From NCBI GenBank assembly GCA_009760855.2, contig WPIO01000024.1, positions 4,362,501-4,426,500 on the forward strand: a stretch of 64,000 nucleotides of DNA. Reading direction: 5' to 3'. A model generated the notes under the pieces. That model saw nothing but the letters and a program-made list of their open reading frames with translations, did no database searches and was not told where the DNA came from. The DNA comes from Cristatella mucedo (Eukaryota > Bryozoa > Phylactolaemata > Cristatellidae). Positions 12,282 to 21,639 of the stretch are shown here, in pieces. Both the position numbers and the translations under genes were made by a program. Numbering within the stretch: the first letter of the stretch is position 1; each line of letters begins with the position of its first letter.

Positions 12282-12287
12282 TTAATT

Positions 12288-12350
12288 GCTCTATTTAATT
12301 CTTTAAACTTCCTACTTGGAAGGTAGGTGTACTGGGTATACTAATAGAGC
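12288..12350 (-). tRNA. trnG: tRNA-Gly (TCC), mitochondrial origin
   Basis: The acceptor GCTCTAT/ATAGAGC is perfect. On the minus strand the anticodon arm is CCTAC-CTTCCAA-GTAGG with anticodon TCC. It lies directly downstream of nad3 on the same strand. Confidence 0.8.
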
Positions 12351-12351
12351 T

Positions 12352-12705
12352 CTAGGATACTCAAGTGAGTGATCCTTGATACCATTCATGAAATAAGCCT
12401 CCTAAGAGGATTCCTAAGAACCCTAGCCTTGCTACTAGCCTCTCTAAAGGTATTCCTCTCTCTAGGGAGAGGACAATAGGGAAGAGTAATACAACTTCTA
12501 CATCGAAGACTAGGAACAAGATAGATAGAAGGAAGAACCGTATGGAGAAGGGTACTCGTGCTGAGTCTTTAGGGTCAAATCCACATTCGAAAGGTCTCCC
12601 TTTACTCCGATTGAGGATGAACCGTCCCCCTAGAGCTCAAGCTAGAGCTAGGAGGGCTCTCCCTAAGGTAAGGTTGAATAGGATAATAGCTCTGATGCTT
12701 AGCAT
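12352..12705 (-). pseudogene. nad3: nad3 (NADH dehydrogenase subunit 3), intact frame in NUMT
   Basis: With the invertebrate mitochondrial code this is open from ATG (12705) to TAG (12354-12352): 117 codons plus stop, the normal length for nad3. It carries the family signature PFECGFDP and the FLVFDVEVVLLFP block, and ends HEWYQGSLTWVS. It has no lesions, unlike nad4 and nad5, but in the nucleus its TGA codons would stop translation, so it is a pseudogene by context. Flanked by trnI upstream and trnG downstream. Confidence 0.9.
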
Positions 12706-12707
12706 AT

Positions 12708-12768
12708 AGTGCTGGGGAATCCCCATCTCTAGAATATCAATCTAGCTCATCTTTAATGATTCAGCACT
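12708..12768 (-). tRNA. trnI: tRNA-Ile (GAT), mitochondrial origin
   Basis: The acceptor AGTGCTG/CAGCACT is perfect. The anticodon arm is CTAGA-TTGATAT-TCTAG with GAT. Its first two bases overlap the TAG stop of atp8. The trnI-nad3 adjacency is also found in mollusc mtDNA. Confidence 0.88.
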
Positions 12769-12928
12769 AATGTCACTGTCACTCTGAAGAAGGAAGAGGG
12801 GCCTTATTGGCTGTTTCCAGGGAGATAGAGTGGTTAGGAGCTCAATTGAGAGTAATAAAGGTAATTCTCAGGAGAGTTATGAATCATAATCTGAGTGTCA
12901 CTCATCATAAGGGTCTAATTTGGGCCAT
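12767..12928 (-). pseudogene. atp8: atp8 (ATP synthase F0 subunit 8), intact frame in NUMT
   Basis: A short frame from ATG 12928 to TAG 12767: 53 codons read with TGA=Trp and AGA=Ser. It starts MAQISPLWW, has a hydrophobic segment LWFMTLLSITFITL and ends with a Trp-containing polar tail (SSEWQWH). This is the usual architecture of the very divergent animal atp8 ('MPQL/MAQ' start, one membrane helix, basic or Trp tail). It sits between cox1 and trnI. The assignment rests on start, length, helix and position. Confidence 0.75.
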
Positions 12929-12948
12929 AGGAGAACTAAAGCTCTTTG

Positions 12949-13966
<1,018 letters not shown>

Positions 13967-13972
13967 CTGGCA

Positions 13973-14697
13973 TTACACTCTTTTAGAAAGACCCATGCCT
14001 CTTGTTTGCCCCATAGAAGGGTGCTCATCAAAGAACATCCTAATGAGGAGTATAAAAATATAAGCTTGAATGATCCCTACCCCACCTCAAAGAGATAGTA
14101 CAGAAGTCCTACACCTAAGACAAGGATAGAGTAAGAAGAGAAGCTTACACAAAGGGCAGAGTAGGAGATACCCAGAAGGGATAAGACAATATGGCCAGCT
14201 GTCATATTAGCAGCCAGTCTGACAGCTAGAGTAAGAGGACGAACCGTAAACCTTACTAACTCTACTAGAACTAGGAAGGGGGCGAGAGCTAAGGGGGCCC
14301 CTAGGGGGCAGAAGTGAGAGAAGAACTCATAAGCATTCAATTGAATTCCTCTTATCACTAGAGAGACTCATAAGGGTAACGCTAGTGCTACTGTGAATGT
14401 AAAGTGACTGGAGATTCTAGGTCCATAAGGAACTAACCCTAAGAGGTTAAGCACTACAAACGTGTAAAAGAGGGTTACTAGGGAAGTGATAAATCCTCCT
14501 ACCCTTCCTCCTCGTCTTCGTAAGGAGAGCTCGAAAGGAAGGTCCATAAGAGCTCTTACTCTTCTATGAAGTCGGCTTAAAGCTCATCAGTAACGACTTA
14601 GTCCTAAGATGAGCACTAGAGAGGCCCTACTTCAAAGGGGGAGAGATCAGTTCCATAAAACTCCATAACCTAGATCAAGGTCTGAGAAGATATCTAT
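13973..14697 (-). pseudogene. atp6: atp6 (ATP synthase F0 subunit 6) with 1-nt deletion near the 3' end
   Basis: It reads from a probable ATA start (14697; M-DIFSDLD) through LNLLGLVPYG, PLTLAVSLAANMTAGH and YYLFEVG. A single G appears to be missing from the G-run around 14079-14084. The frame then continues as IIQAYIFMLLISMFF, followed by an unusual tail ending SKSV and TAA at 13975-13973. The essential Arg-equivalent helix is present (codon CGN/AGN context RLAA-type, here SLAANM with AGR=Ser). It directly precedes cox1. Confidence 0.88.
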
Positions 14698-14704
14698 AAG
14701 AATT

Positions 14705-14770
14705 TGAATGGTTGAAAGCTCCACTACATCCTAATTAACAGTTAGGAACCAATACATTGGTTTCCACTCA
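14705..14770 (-). tRNA. trnN: tRNA-Asn (GTT), mitochondrial origin
   Basis: The anticodon arm is CCTAA-CTGTTAA-TTAGG (GTT). The D arm is ACCA-ATGTAT-TGGT, and the acceptor TGAGTGG/CCATTCA includes one G-T pair. It is just upstream of atp6 on the same strand. Confidence 0.78.
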
Positions 14771-14775
14771 TCTTC

Positions 14776-14839
14776 AGTACTCAGAGAGATCTCTATGGTT
14801 TGATTGCAAGTCAACACTTTTAAATTAAAGTACAGTACT
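14776..14839 (-). tRNA. trnA: tRNA-Ala (TGC), mitochondrial origin (alternative: Cys on the other strand)
   Basis: A minus-strand cloverleaf has acceptor AGTACTG/GAGTACT, position 8-9 TA, D arm CTTT...AAAG and loop CTTGCAA (anticodon TGC). The plus strand could form a GCA anticodon, but a better trnC exists at 18024-18082 and the variable loop would be too short, so Ala is preferred. Confidence 0.62.
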
Positions 14840-14905
14840 CTTACTGAGGGCAATCTACCCCTCTCAGCTCAAAAGGCTAATGCTGCCACTCCAGCTCGCA
14901 GTAGA
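14840..14905 (-). tRNA. trnK: tRNA-Lys (TTT), mitochondrial origin
   Basis: The minus-strand anticodon arm is TTAGC-CTTTTGA-GCTGA (TTT), the D arm is GCTG-GAGTGG-CAGC, and the acceptor TCTACTG/CAGTAAG has one mismatch. It abuts trnA and cox3. The order cox3-K-A-N recalls the cox3-KARNI cluster of chitons. Confidence 0.65.
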
Positions 14906-14909
14906 ACTC

Positions 14910-15686
14910 TTATCTTCCTCATCAATAAATAAAGGTGTATAGGAAAAGTCAAACTACATCTACAAAGTGTCAATACCAGGCAGCAGCTTCAAATCCGAAG
15001 TGGTGTCTCCTAGAGTAGTGGTGTAACCTTAGACGAAGAAGGCATACAGCTAAGAAGGTAGTCCCAATAAGGACATGGAGCCCATGGAACCCAGTGGCAA
15101 CAAAGAAGGTAGATCCATAAGCCCCATCCCTTAGGGAGAAGGAAGTCTCATTATACTCCCCCAATTGAAGGAAAGTAAATTAAACTCCTAGAATAACTGT
15201 CCCTAGTAGACCGTAGAGAGAGGTTTGACGGAGACCTTCTATAAGCCCATGATGGGCTCAGGTAACCCTCACCCCAGAGGAGAGTAGAACTACTGTGTTC
15301 AGTAAGGGAACATCAAAGGGGTTAAGAGGGGTGATCCCTACTGGAGGTCATACAGAGCCTAGCTCTGGAGAGGGAGCAAGTCTTCTGTGAAAGTAAGCTC
15401 AAAAGAAGGCAAAGAAGGAGCAGACCTCTGAAATAATGAAGAGGATTATACCCCATCGTAACCCATTTACTACTCTAGAGGTATGATACCCTTGATGACA
15501 ACCTTCTCGGGTAACATCTCGTCATCACTGGATTATCGTAACAATAATCCCTATGAATCCTAAGTAGAGAACAGTAAAATCATAACCATGGAATCAATAT
15601 CTCATTCCAATAACAATTCCTAAGGCCCTAATAGAGCCTGTAAGAGGTCAAGGGCTTAATTCAACCAGATGAAAGGGGTTTCGCAT
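14910..15686 (-). pseudogene. cox3: cox3 (cytochrome c oxidase subunit III) with one nonsense codon
   Basis: The frame runs from ATG 15686 (MRNPFHLVELSPWPLTGS) to TAA 14912-14910. It contains [14 protein letters not shown], the [18 protein letters not shown] block, and [11 protein letters not shown] followed by EAAAWYWHFVDVVWLFLY. The whole 259-codon length is colinear with the family. One TAA at 15182-15180 replaces the Tyr usually seen before 'FT-LQ-x-EY'. This is the only lesion seen. Confidence 0.9.
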
Positions 15687-15756
15687 TTGCAAAGGTAACC
15701 TTAAAGGCTTCTTATGCGAGTGTCATGGCTATTAGCCGAAGTGCTCTATCCTAAAG
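15687..15756. other. Short intergenic segment between divergent cox3 and nad2
   Basis: This 70-nt gap is the right size for a tRNA and contains a GGC-TATTA-GCC hairpin. I could not fold a cloverleaf with a legitimate anticodon on either strand, so it may be a decayed tRNA. It lies between the start of minus-strand cox3 and the start of plus-strand nad2. Confidence 0.4.
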
Positions 15757-16768
15757 ATTTATCCCACTAGATTCTTGCTAATAACCTTGATGGTCCTAGG
15801 GACTTTATTCTCATTATCCTCTACGAGGTGACTAGCCATCTGATTAGGGTTTGAAATCAATATACTAGGGTTTACCCCTCTCCTTCTTACTTTCTCCCCT
15901 CAGAGAACTGAGGGGGCTGTAAAGTACTTACTAGTACAAGCTTCAGGCTCTGCCGTCCTTCTGATGAGGGGATTGCTCTCTTGACTTAGAGATAACTCCC
16001 CCTTTGTAAACTTAGAGAGTCAATCTAGAAGATTGTTACTTATCCTTAGCCTTCTCTTGAAAATAGGAGTCTTCCCCTTTTACTTCTGAGTGCCCTCAGT
16101 GATAAATAGAAGGAGGTGAACAAGGTGCTTACTTCTAATTACATAACAGAAAGTAGTTCCACTGACCATACTTTCTTACCTCCATTTAACTCAGAGACAG
16201 GTAACCCTTCTCAGGGTAATGGCCACATTTAGGATCTTAGTAGGGGGCCTCCTAGGAATAAACCAGACACAGTTTAGAAGACTTGTAGCCTACTCTTCTA
16301 TTGCCCATGGAGGTTGGATAGTTCTACTTACCCCCTGTCCTTTAGAGCCCTAAAGAGTTATTTCCTAATATACTCTCTCATTTCACGAACCTTACTGAGG
16401 GCTTTACTCTCCACCTCTCAAACTTCTTTACCCCAGAGAAAGGCCCTGGACTGCAAGAGAGGGTTAGATAGCCTAAGAATCACGGTAAGTCTCTTATCTT
16501 TAGGGGGTATACCCCCTCTTATAGGGTTCTTTGCTAAGTTTGCAGCTATTCAAGGGATCCTAAAGAGATCTATGGTATGGGTCTTAGCTTTTGCTATCAG
16601 AGGGGCCTTAATAAGTCTTAGATACTAACTGACTCTCCTCTTATCCTCTTCGTCTTTTACTCCCCTTTAGGCTTACTCAGGAAGAACTCCTCATGAGGAA
16701 GAGGGTTATCCCTAACCTTCAATGGGATGGGCCTCATTCTAATTCCCCTGGTTCTAAGACTTTCCTAA
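15757..16768 (+). pseudogene. nad2: nad2 (NADH dehydrogenase subunit 2), frameshifted
   Basis: The probable start is ATT at 15757. It reads WLAIWLGFEINMLGFTPLL, EGAVKYLLVQASGSAVLL, LKMGVFPFYFWVPSV and YSSIAHGGWM, all characteristic of nad2. After about 16330 the frame shifts and continues as LSLGGIPPLIGFFAKF. A further shift near 16650 precedes the terminal TAA at 16766-16768. The length of about 1012 nt is normal. It is immediately followed by cox2. Confidence 0.88.
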
Positions 16769-16770
16769 AT

Positions 16771-17617
16771 ATGCCAAATTGATACCAGGTACTCCCTCAA
16801 GAGGGCTTGAATCCTTTATTACATCAATTAGTTCAGTTTCACGACTACACCTTATTCGTAATTACACTGATTATGACTATCGTAGGAGCAGGAGCTATCT
16901 CTCTAGTAAGTAGCAAGCACTTGAACTCTGATAAGTTCTCTGCCCGCCTCATTGAGACAGTATGAACCGTATTACCTACTATCATCTTAGTATTCCTAGC
17001 TCTTCCCTCTTTACGAATCCTCTACTTCATGGACGAAATAAAGACTCCTCTGATTACTTTAAAGGCTATTGGCCATCTGTGATACTGATCTTATGAATAC
17101 TCAGACTTCAGGAGTATGGAGTTTGACTCTTACATAATCCCTACAGAGGATCTTCAGAAAGGAGAGTTCCGACTGCTAGATGTAGACCATCGAGTGGTAC
17201 TCCCTCTGAATGAGACTATTCGAGTGCTAGTAACAGGAGCAGATGTTCTGCCTTCTTGAACTGTCCCCTTAGCCGTGATGGCACACTAGCTAAGGCGGTT
17301 GCTTTCATGACCTCGGTCCCGAATTTGTGGGTTAGATTCATGTGGTGGGCGATCCCTTATCGCCACTGCAGGCGGTGGTGATAGCCGTCAAGGCTGTTCT
17401 GTCGCTATACAAAAAGAGGCTGTTTAAGCAGCTGGAATTAGGAGTTAAGGCAGATGCAGTCCCTGGACGACTCAACCAACTTAGATTCTTGATTACTCGT
17501 CCTTCAGTCCTTTATGGTCAGTGCTCAGAGCTTTGTAGAGCAAATCACTCCTTTATGCCCATTGTAGTTGAAGCAACTCCTTTAGCCTCATTCTTAGAAT
17601 GATTCTTCCAAGACTAG
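16771..17617 (+). pseudogene. cox2: cox2 (cytochrome c oxidase subunit II) disrupted by a SINE
   Basis: It starts ATG 16771 (MPNWYQVLPQEGLNPLL), has two N-terminal membrane helices and the aromatic/acidic stretch IGHLWYWSYEYSDF, and reaches GADVLPSWTVPL. A 165-bp SINE interrupts it at 17273-17437. The gene resumes with [14 protein letters not shown], then the CuA-site motif GQCSELC-ANHSFMP, and ends at TAG 17615-17617. If the insert and one TTAG copy are excised, the frame joins with no other lesion. So cox2 was intact when the SINE arrived, or nearly so. Confidence 0.93.
17273..17437 (+). mobile_element. tRNA-derived SINE (family B) inserted in NUMT cox2, with TTAG target duplication
   Basis: A 165-bp insert is flanked by TTAG (17269-17272 and 17438-17441). 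It has a tRNA-like head: an A-box-like 'cactagctaaggcgg' and a B-box-like 'gggttagattcatg'. The tail is 'tatacaaaaagaggctgttt'. Three other copies in the window (50174-50325, 55987-56141, 59897-60055) share the whole body. An RNA polymerase III promoter is expected from family knowledge. Confidence 0.88.
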
Positions 17618-17629
17618 CCCTTCAATGTG

Positions 17630-17694
17630 TTTCCAGAAGAGTATTACACTCGTAGAGATTTGAATTCTAAGAAGGGGTATTCTCCCCCTGTAGC
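17630..17694 (+). tRNA. trnQ: tRNA-Gln (TTG), mitochondrial origin
   Basis: The anticodon arm is TAGAG-ATTTGAA-TTCTA (TTG), the D arm GAGT-ATTAC-ACTC and the T arm GGGG-TATTCT-CCCC. The acceptor stem is weak, with several mismatches, perhaps because of decay. Confidence 0.65.
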
Positions 17695-17753
17695 ACAGAA
17701 GTGAAGTTCACAAGCAGTCTGTAAATCTGCCCCTACGCCACTCAAGCCGCTGT
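17695..17753 (+). tRNA. trnY: tRNA-Tyr (GTA), mitochondrial origin
   Basis: The anticodon arm is GCAGT-CTGTAAA-TCTGC (GTA), with one mismatch in the stem. The acceptor is ACAG.../...CTGT with internal mismatches. It directly follows trnQ. Confidence 0.6.
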
Positions 17754-18023
17754 CGAAAGGAAGAAAGCTCTAAATTGATGAAAGAAGGGTTTAAAGCTAC
17801 TTAGGCTTAACTCACTCCGTTACACTCCATTCCCCGCTCTCTTAAGTGAGAGGTGATCGGTCTCCGATAACCTATCTCAGATCATACCCCCCTTAGAGCC
17901 ATTACTCTCCCTCGTCAAGGATGAACATAGAGGGTCTGCCCTCTTGAGGCTGTTAGGAGTGGAGCCTCATCGAGGATCACACCCCTTTATATTCCCCTCT
18001 CCTTAGTTCCAACATCTGCTAAG
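17754..18023. other. Second mitochondrial non-coding segment, with strong hairpin
   Basis: About 270 nt without a gene. It contains a 23-bp segment (17804-17826) that is the exact reverse complement of 11529-11551 in the large non-coding region. At about 17848-17880 there is a hairpin (gagaGGTGATCGG-tct-CCGATaACCtatctc). A replication-origin or second-control-region role is possible but inferred. Confidence 0.5.
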
Positions 18024-18082
18024 GCTTTGTAATTCCTTAAGAATATCAAGGTGCAAACTTGAAAGAGTAACCCTACCAAAGC
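18024..18082 (+). tRNA. trnC: tRNA-Cys (GCA), mitochondrial origin
   Basis: The anticodon arm TCAAG-GTGCAAA-CTTGA (GCA) is perfect. The acceptor GCTTTGT/CCAAAGC pairs at six of seven positions. Located between the small non-coding segment and trnV. Confidence 0.78.
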
Positions 18083-18084
18083 TC

Positions 18085-18143
18085 AGTGTAGATACCCTGT
18101 GGGACTTACAATCCCATATCCGTACATAAGTGTACGCTATACT
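18085..18143 (+). tRNA. trnV: tRNA-Val (TAC), possibly lacking a D arm, mitochondrial origin
   Basis: The acceptor is AGTGTAG/CTATACT (one G-T), the anticodon arm TGGGA-CTTACAA-TCCCA (TAC) and the T arm GTACA-TAAG-TGTAC. Only six bases separate positions 8-9 from the anticodon stem, so no D arm can form. Adjacent to rrnS, the common animal position. Confidence 0.72.
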
Positions 18144-19020
18144 AGAGTAAAGAGAATAGTTAATAGATAACATAGGCTTGTCAAGCCTAAATAGCTTTAG
18201 GCTTCTCTTGAGAGGAAGTTTGGCTCTGGCTTCAATAAAGCTTGATCCTACAATACACATGAGAGTAGTTGCCCTGATTAGAAGGAGAACCATGATGGGG
18301 GATCGATAGATCATGACCTCCCTCCTTTCAGTGTAAGATATTAGGCTATTTACGTCAGTAAGACCTAGTGATAGGAAGTTAGTGCTGACGAAGTCCGTGC
18401 CAGCAGTAGCGGTTAAACGAGTAAGCTCGAAGCTTGATCATCGGTATAAAAGATAGTTATGTGTTACCATGGGAGATAAAAGAGGGCATTACAGTAAAAT
18501 GATGAAAACCCCTTTCCCCCACTCTCCCTGCCTGCAGAACCCATAAAACTTTTAAGAGAGACTGGGATTAGAGACCCCATTATCTAAAAGCTTAAACAAT
18601 TCTCTACCTGGGTATTACGAACCTTGTTTAAAACCCAAAGAGCCTGGCGGCCTTCAACAGTACTAGGGGAACCTGTTAGGTAATTGATACTCCACGTTGA
18701 TCTTTACCTTCTCTTGAAAGTATCAGCCTGTATACCTCCGTCATCACTCACCTTTAAGAGTTCAATAGTGAGTAGAAAGTAGAGTCACTACTTCATGGCA
18801 GGTCAAGGTGCAGCTTATGAGAAGGATCTTAATGGGTTACATTTCGATAGAAGATAAAGGATTGACCCTGGAAACAGAGTCATGAAAGTGGACTTAGTAG
18901 TAAGGGGTTCTTTAACATAAACACCTGAAAGACTCCCTAGGAGGTGCAAAAATCGCCCGTCACTCTCCTCGAAAGAGGAGATAAGTCGTAACAAAGTAGG
19001 TGTACCGGAAGGTGTACCTG
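18144..19020 (+). rRNA. rrnS: Mitochondrial small-subunit rRNA (12S) copy
   Basis: Universal SSU motifs are present. 'gtgccagcagtagcggtta' (about 18398-18416) is the 530-loop sequence, 'ggattagagaccc' lies at about 18564 (790/900 region), and near the 3' end come 'aagtcgtaacaaagtag' and 'gtaccggaaggtgtacc' (about 18984-19018). Ends are inferred from trnV and the following tRNA. As part of the NUMT it is not expected to be a functional rRNA gene. Confidence 0.88.
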
Positions 19021-19022
19021 AG

Positions 19023-19083
19023 CTTGCTATGGTGTAATAAGCACAGTGTCTTTTCATACACAAGTGTAGAGACTACTAGCAGT
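19023..19083 (+). tRNA. tRNA-like sequence, Met or Glu (anticodon uncertain), mitochondrial origin
   Basis: The acceptor is CTTGCTA/TAGCAGT (five pairs plus a wobble), the D arm GTGT-AATAA-GCAC and the T arm GTAG-AGA-CTAC. The anticodon stem GTGT/ACAC encloses the 8-nt loop CTTTTCAT, one base too long, so the anticodon may be TTC (Glu) or CAT (Met). A 1-nt insertion after transfer would explain it. Confidence 0.5.
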
Positions 19084-19090
19084 AGAGTAA

Positions 19091-19152
19091 AGTGAGTTAG
19101 GTTAATGAAACCTTTAGCCTTCAAAGCTGAGATTGGGCTCCCTCCACTCATT
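19091..19152 (+). tRNA. trnW: tRNA-Trp (TCA), mitochondrial origin
   Basis: The acceptor is AGTGAGT/ACTCATT and the anticodon arm TTAGC-CTTCAAA-GCTGA. Its TCA anticodon reads TGA as well as TGG, in agreement with TGA=Trp in the protein genes. Confidence 0.82.
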
Positions 19153-20579
19153 ACAGCAAATCATTAGAAGCTCTTACAAAGCTTTGAAGACTTACCTATG
19201 TCTTTGCTGAAGGTGTACAGCAATAGATTGCATCTGATTTCGACTCAGAAGAAGCTTCCCCAAGCTATACCTTCTATGAATAACTTGCTCAACACATATT
19301 GATGAGATAAAAGAATCATCTTTCATAAGGAGTATAGGAGATAAAAACTTAATAAGGAGCAATAGTGAAGAAGTACCGTAAGGGAATGTTCTTAATAAAC
19401 CCAAGAAGAGATGAACTCTCGTCCCTTGTGTTTCGTGGCTTAGCAACCTCCTCCTCTAGATTAATCTTCCCGAAGCCTAGTGAGCTACTCACCCCTGGTT
19501 CAGAACTTAGAAGTCCTTGTGGCAAAAAGGTTAAGAAAGGCTTTAGTAGAGACAATATATCTGTCGCACTAGGTAATAGCTAGTTTCTAGAGAAATGTAT
19601 CAAAGTATAAGAGGGTGAACCACCTTTCTTCCTGATTAGGGGATAACCTCTGAACAGGACTCATTCTTTTGAGATGAACCTTAACCCTAATCTAGGCTTA
19701 AAATCAGCCTTGATAGTAAAGCAAGTTCCACTGTAAGGCTCAATAAAGGAATAATCATAAGTAAACAACTCTAGAGTATCTAGAAATGCTGAATAACACT
19801 CATCAGAAGATACTATGCTAAGACGAGTATAAGAGAGTACCCATGTCATGATGACTCTCTTAAAGAACTATGGGTAAGGAACTCGGCAAAGATAAGCTCC
19901 GACTGTTTATCAAAAACATAGCCCTCTGGAATTATAGAGGGTATTGCCTGCCCAGTGGCGAGTCTTAACGGCTGCAGTATTTTGACTGTACGAAGGTAGC
20001 GTAGTCACTTGTCCCCTCATTAAGGACTAGAATCAATGGCTAAACGAGAGCTTAGCTGTCTCACTCATACTCCTAAAAACTTACCTTTAAGTGAAAAGGC
20101 TTGAATCCCCTAAGAGGACAAGAAGACCCTATGGAGTTTTCGAAGTGAAGTTCTGAAGCACTACTATTCATAAAAAGAGTGTAGAGCTTAGAACTTTGGT
20201 TGGGGCAACCGAGGTACATCAGAACTACCTCTAGAAGAGCTGCTGATAAGCACCTACTAAGGAACAAAGATCCTTTTATAAAGATCAGGAGAATAAGCTA
20301 CCCTAGGGATAACAGGGTTATTCTCCCCAAGAGCTCCCATCGAAGGGAGAGTTTGCCACCTCGATGTTGGACTATGACATCCAGTAGGTGTAGCAGCTTA
20401 CAATGGTGAGCCGGTTCGGCTCTTAAGTCCTACATGATCTGAGTTCAGACCGACGTATGTCAGGTTAGTTTCTATCCTTTACTAAATAAGACTTCCCCTT
20501 AGTACGAAAGGACCAGAGGGAAGGGGCTAAGAAGCCTTGAGTTAGAACTCTTATAATAAACTATAAATAACAAATGTCA
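19153..20579 (+). rRNA. rrnL: Mitochondrial large-subunit rRNA (16S) copy
   Basis: LSU motifs are clear: 'tgactgtacgaaggtagcgtag' around 19985-20005, 'gacaagaagaccctatgg' near 20118, 'ctaccctagggataacaggg' near 20299, and the peptidyl-transferase segment 'gatgttggactatgacatcc' near 20363. At the 3' end comes 'cccttagtacgaaaggacc' (about 20497). The gene starts after trnW and ends before the 66-bp inverted repeat. No large lesion seen. Confidence 0.9.
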
Positions 20580-20645
20580 ACCACTGCCTAGCTCCTGGCT
20601 AGTAGAATTCTAAGTTCTTAGATATTATAAAGGGGTCCTTTACCG
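20580..20645 (-). repeat. 66-bp perfect inverted repeat, right copy, at the NUMT end
   Basis: This is the exact reverse complement of 12127-12192. Beyond it the sequence is AT-rich nuclear DNA that leads to an exon acceptor at 20794-20795, so the repeat marks the right NUMT junction. Confidence 0.85.
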
Positions 20646-20795
20646 GGTGCTGGCTCAACAATTACAAGCACTGCATTTGAGAAGCTTTAAAGCCTTTCCC
20701 GACGGTCGGCAGATATAGGATGTGATAGTTTTGTTAGCTTTGAACTTGTATACCATGAATGTGTTCGATATACATATACCTATTCATGATTTTAG

Positions 20796-20941
20796 AAGTA
20801 TTTAACACTTGTTGTGCAACATGTGCCAACCTGACGGACACCAGTCGGCCAGAATGCCCGTTCGGTGACAAACTCAACTGCTCCTCAATCTCTATGGCAA
20901 GCTGTCCAAACAACATCGACAACTGCTGTAAAACCTGCAAT
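20796..20941 (+). CDS. Internal exon of ADAM-like gene: cysteine-rich (PLAC-like) repeat, part 2
   Basis: A 146-nt exon between acceptor 'catgattttag' and a perfect donor (gtaagt). After completing a codon with the A from exon 2323-2421, it encodes VFNTCCATCANL, then ECPFGDKLNCSS and NCCKTCN. The second unit has the spacing C-x7-C-x7-C-x6-CC-x2-C, close to the PLAC pattern and to the repeated Cys-rich modules of invertebrate ADAM-type proteases. The exon ends in phase 0, exactly as needed for the exon at 26631. It is probably extracellular and disulfide-bonded. The partner catalytic domain is not in view. Confidence 0.75.
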
Positions 20942-21639
20942 GTAAGTTTTTGAACTGGTTATATATTTTAGCTTGCCGTGGACTCTAAGGCACATTACCA
21001 TATTACACTCAGGAGTTGTGGTCTATGAAGCATATCATTTCCATTCTCTCAGCTCTAGTTTCTTCGCATTTCTGCATCATGCCAGTATCAGGCACATGGG
21101 TTCTACACCGTGAGTAACTGGGCATGATAACTGGGCTCATAAGATTTAAGACTCAGCTTTCGGACTTCAAATGACCGATAGCTACTGAGATAGCCAAGCA
21201 ACGTGCACATAGTGGCTACTTGGACGAAAAAACTTGGGTATTAGACTACTGCACTGATTTCATCGTTGTAATCCGCTACGAAACAGAAAGTAAAATTCAA
21301 ATTTTTCGGGTAAGTTATATTTTCTAGGCTATTCCCTTGCACTAGAACTTATGATAATAATTTTAATTATCATCATCATAGTGCTTTCATTAAGCACCCT
21401 CTTAGAAATCAATCTCCTTCTCTGCACTTTAAATTCACTGCACAGGAAGAAAGGTAGAATGGTTAGTGTTAGTATGCTCGATAACACCAATAAAAGCATG
21501 TTGAAAGGCACAGAGTCAGCATGCAAGTATGGTTAGCCCAGCTAGAACAGTGTCATCACATATTGAATCACAGCGACCCACTACATGCTGTTATACATTC
21601 AGGCACTTTCAATTTCCTTTAAATGTGCTCAAGTCTGGA
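20942..21639. other. Intron sequence without recognised element
   Basis: AT-rich, no open frame with coding character. A short palindromic 'attttaattatcatcat' region at 21354-21380 is low-complexity. Nothing else was identified. Confidence 0.4.

Noticed and set aside
14776-14839. trnC on the plus strand
   Set aside because: The plus strand can show a GCA loop, but the variable loop would be nearly absent and a better trnC exists at 18024-18082, so trnA on the minus strand was preferred.
18003-18314. 103-aa minus-strand frame overlapping the start of rrnS
   Set aside because: The plus strand carries trnC, trnV and the 12S rRNA 5' region there; the frame does not match any mitochondrial protein.
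19365-19583. Several short frames inside rrnL and rrnS
   Set aside because: Chance frames within rRNA sequence, supported by universal rRNA motifs in the other reading.
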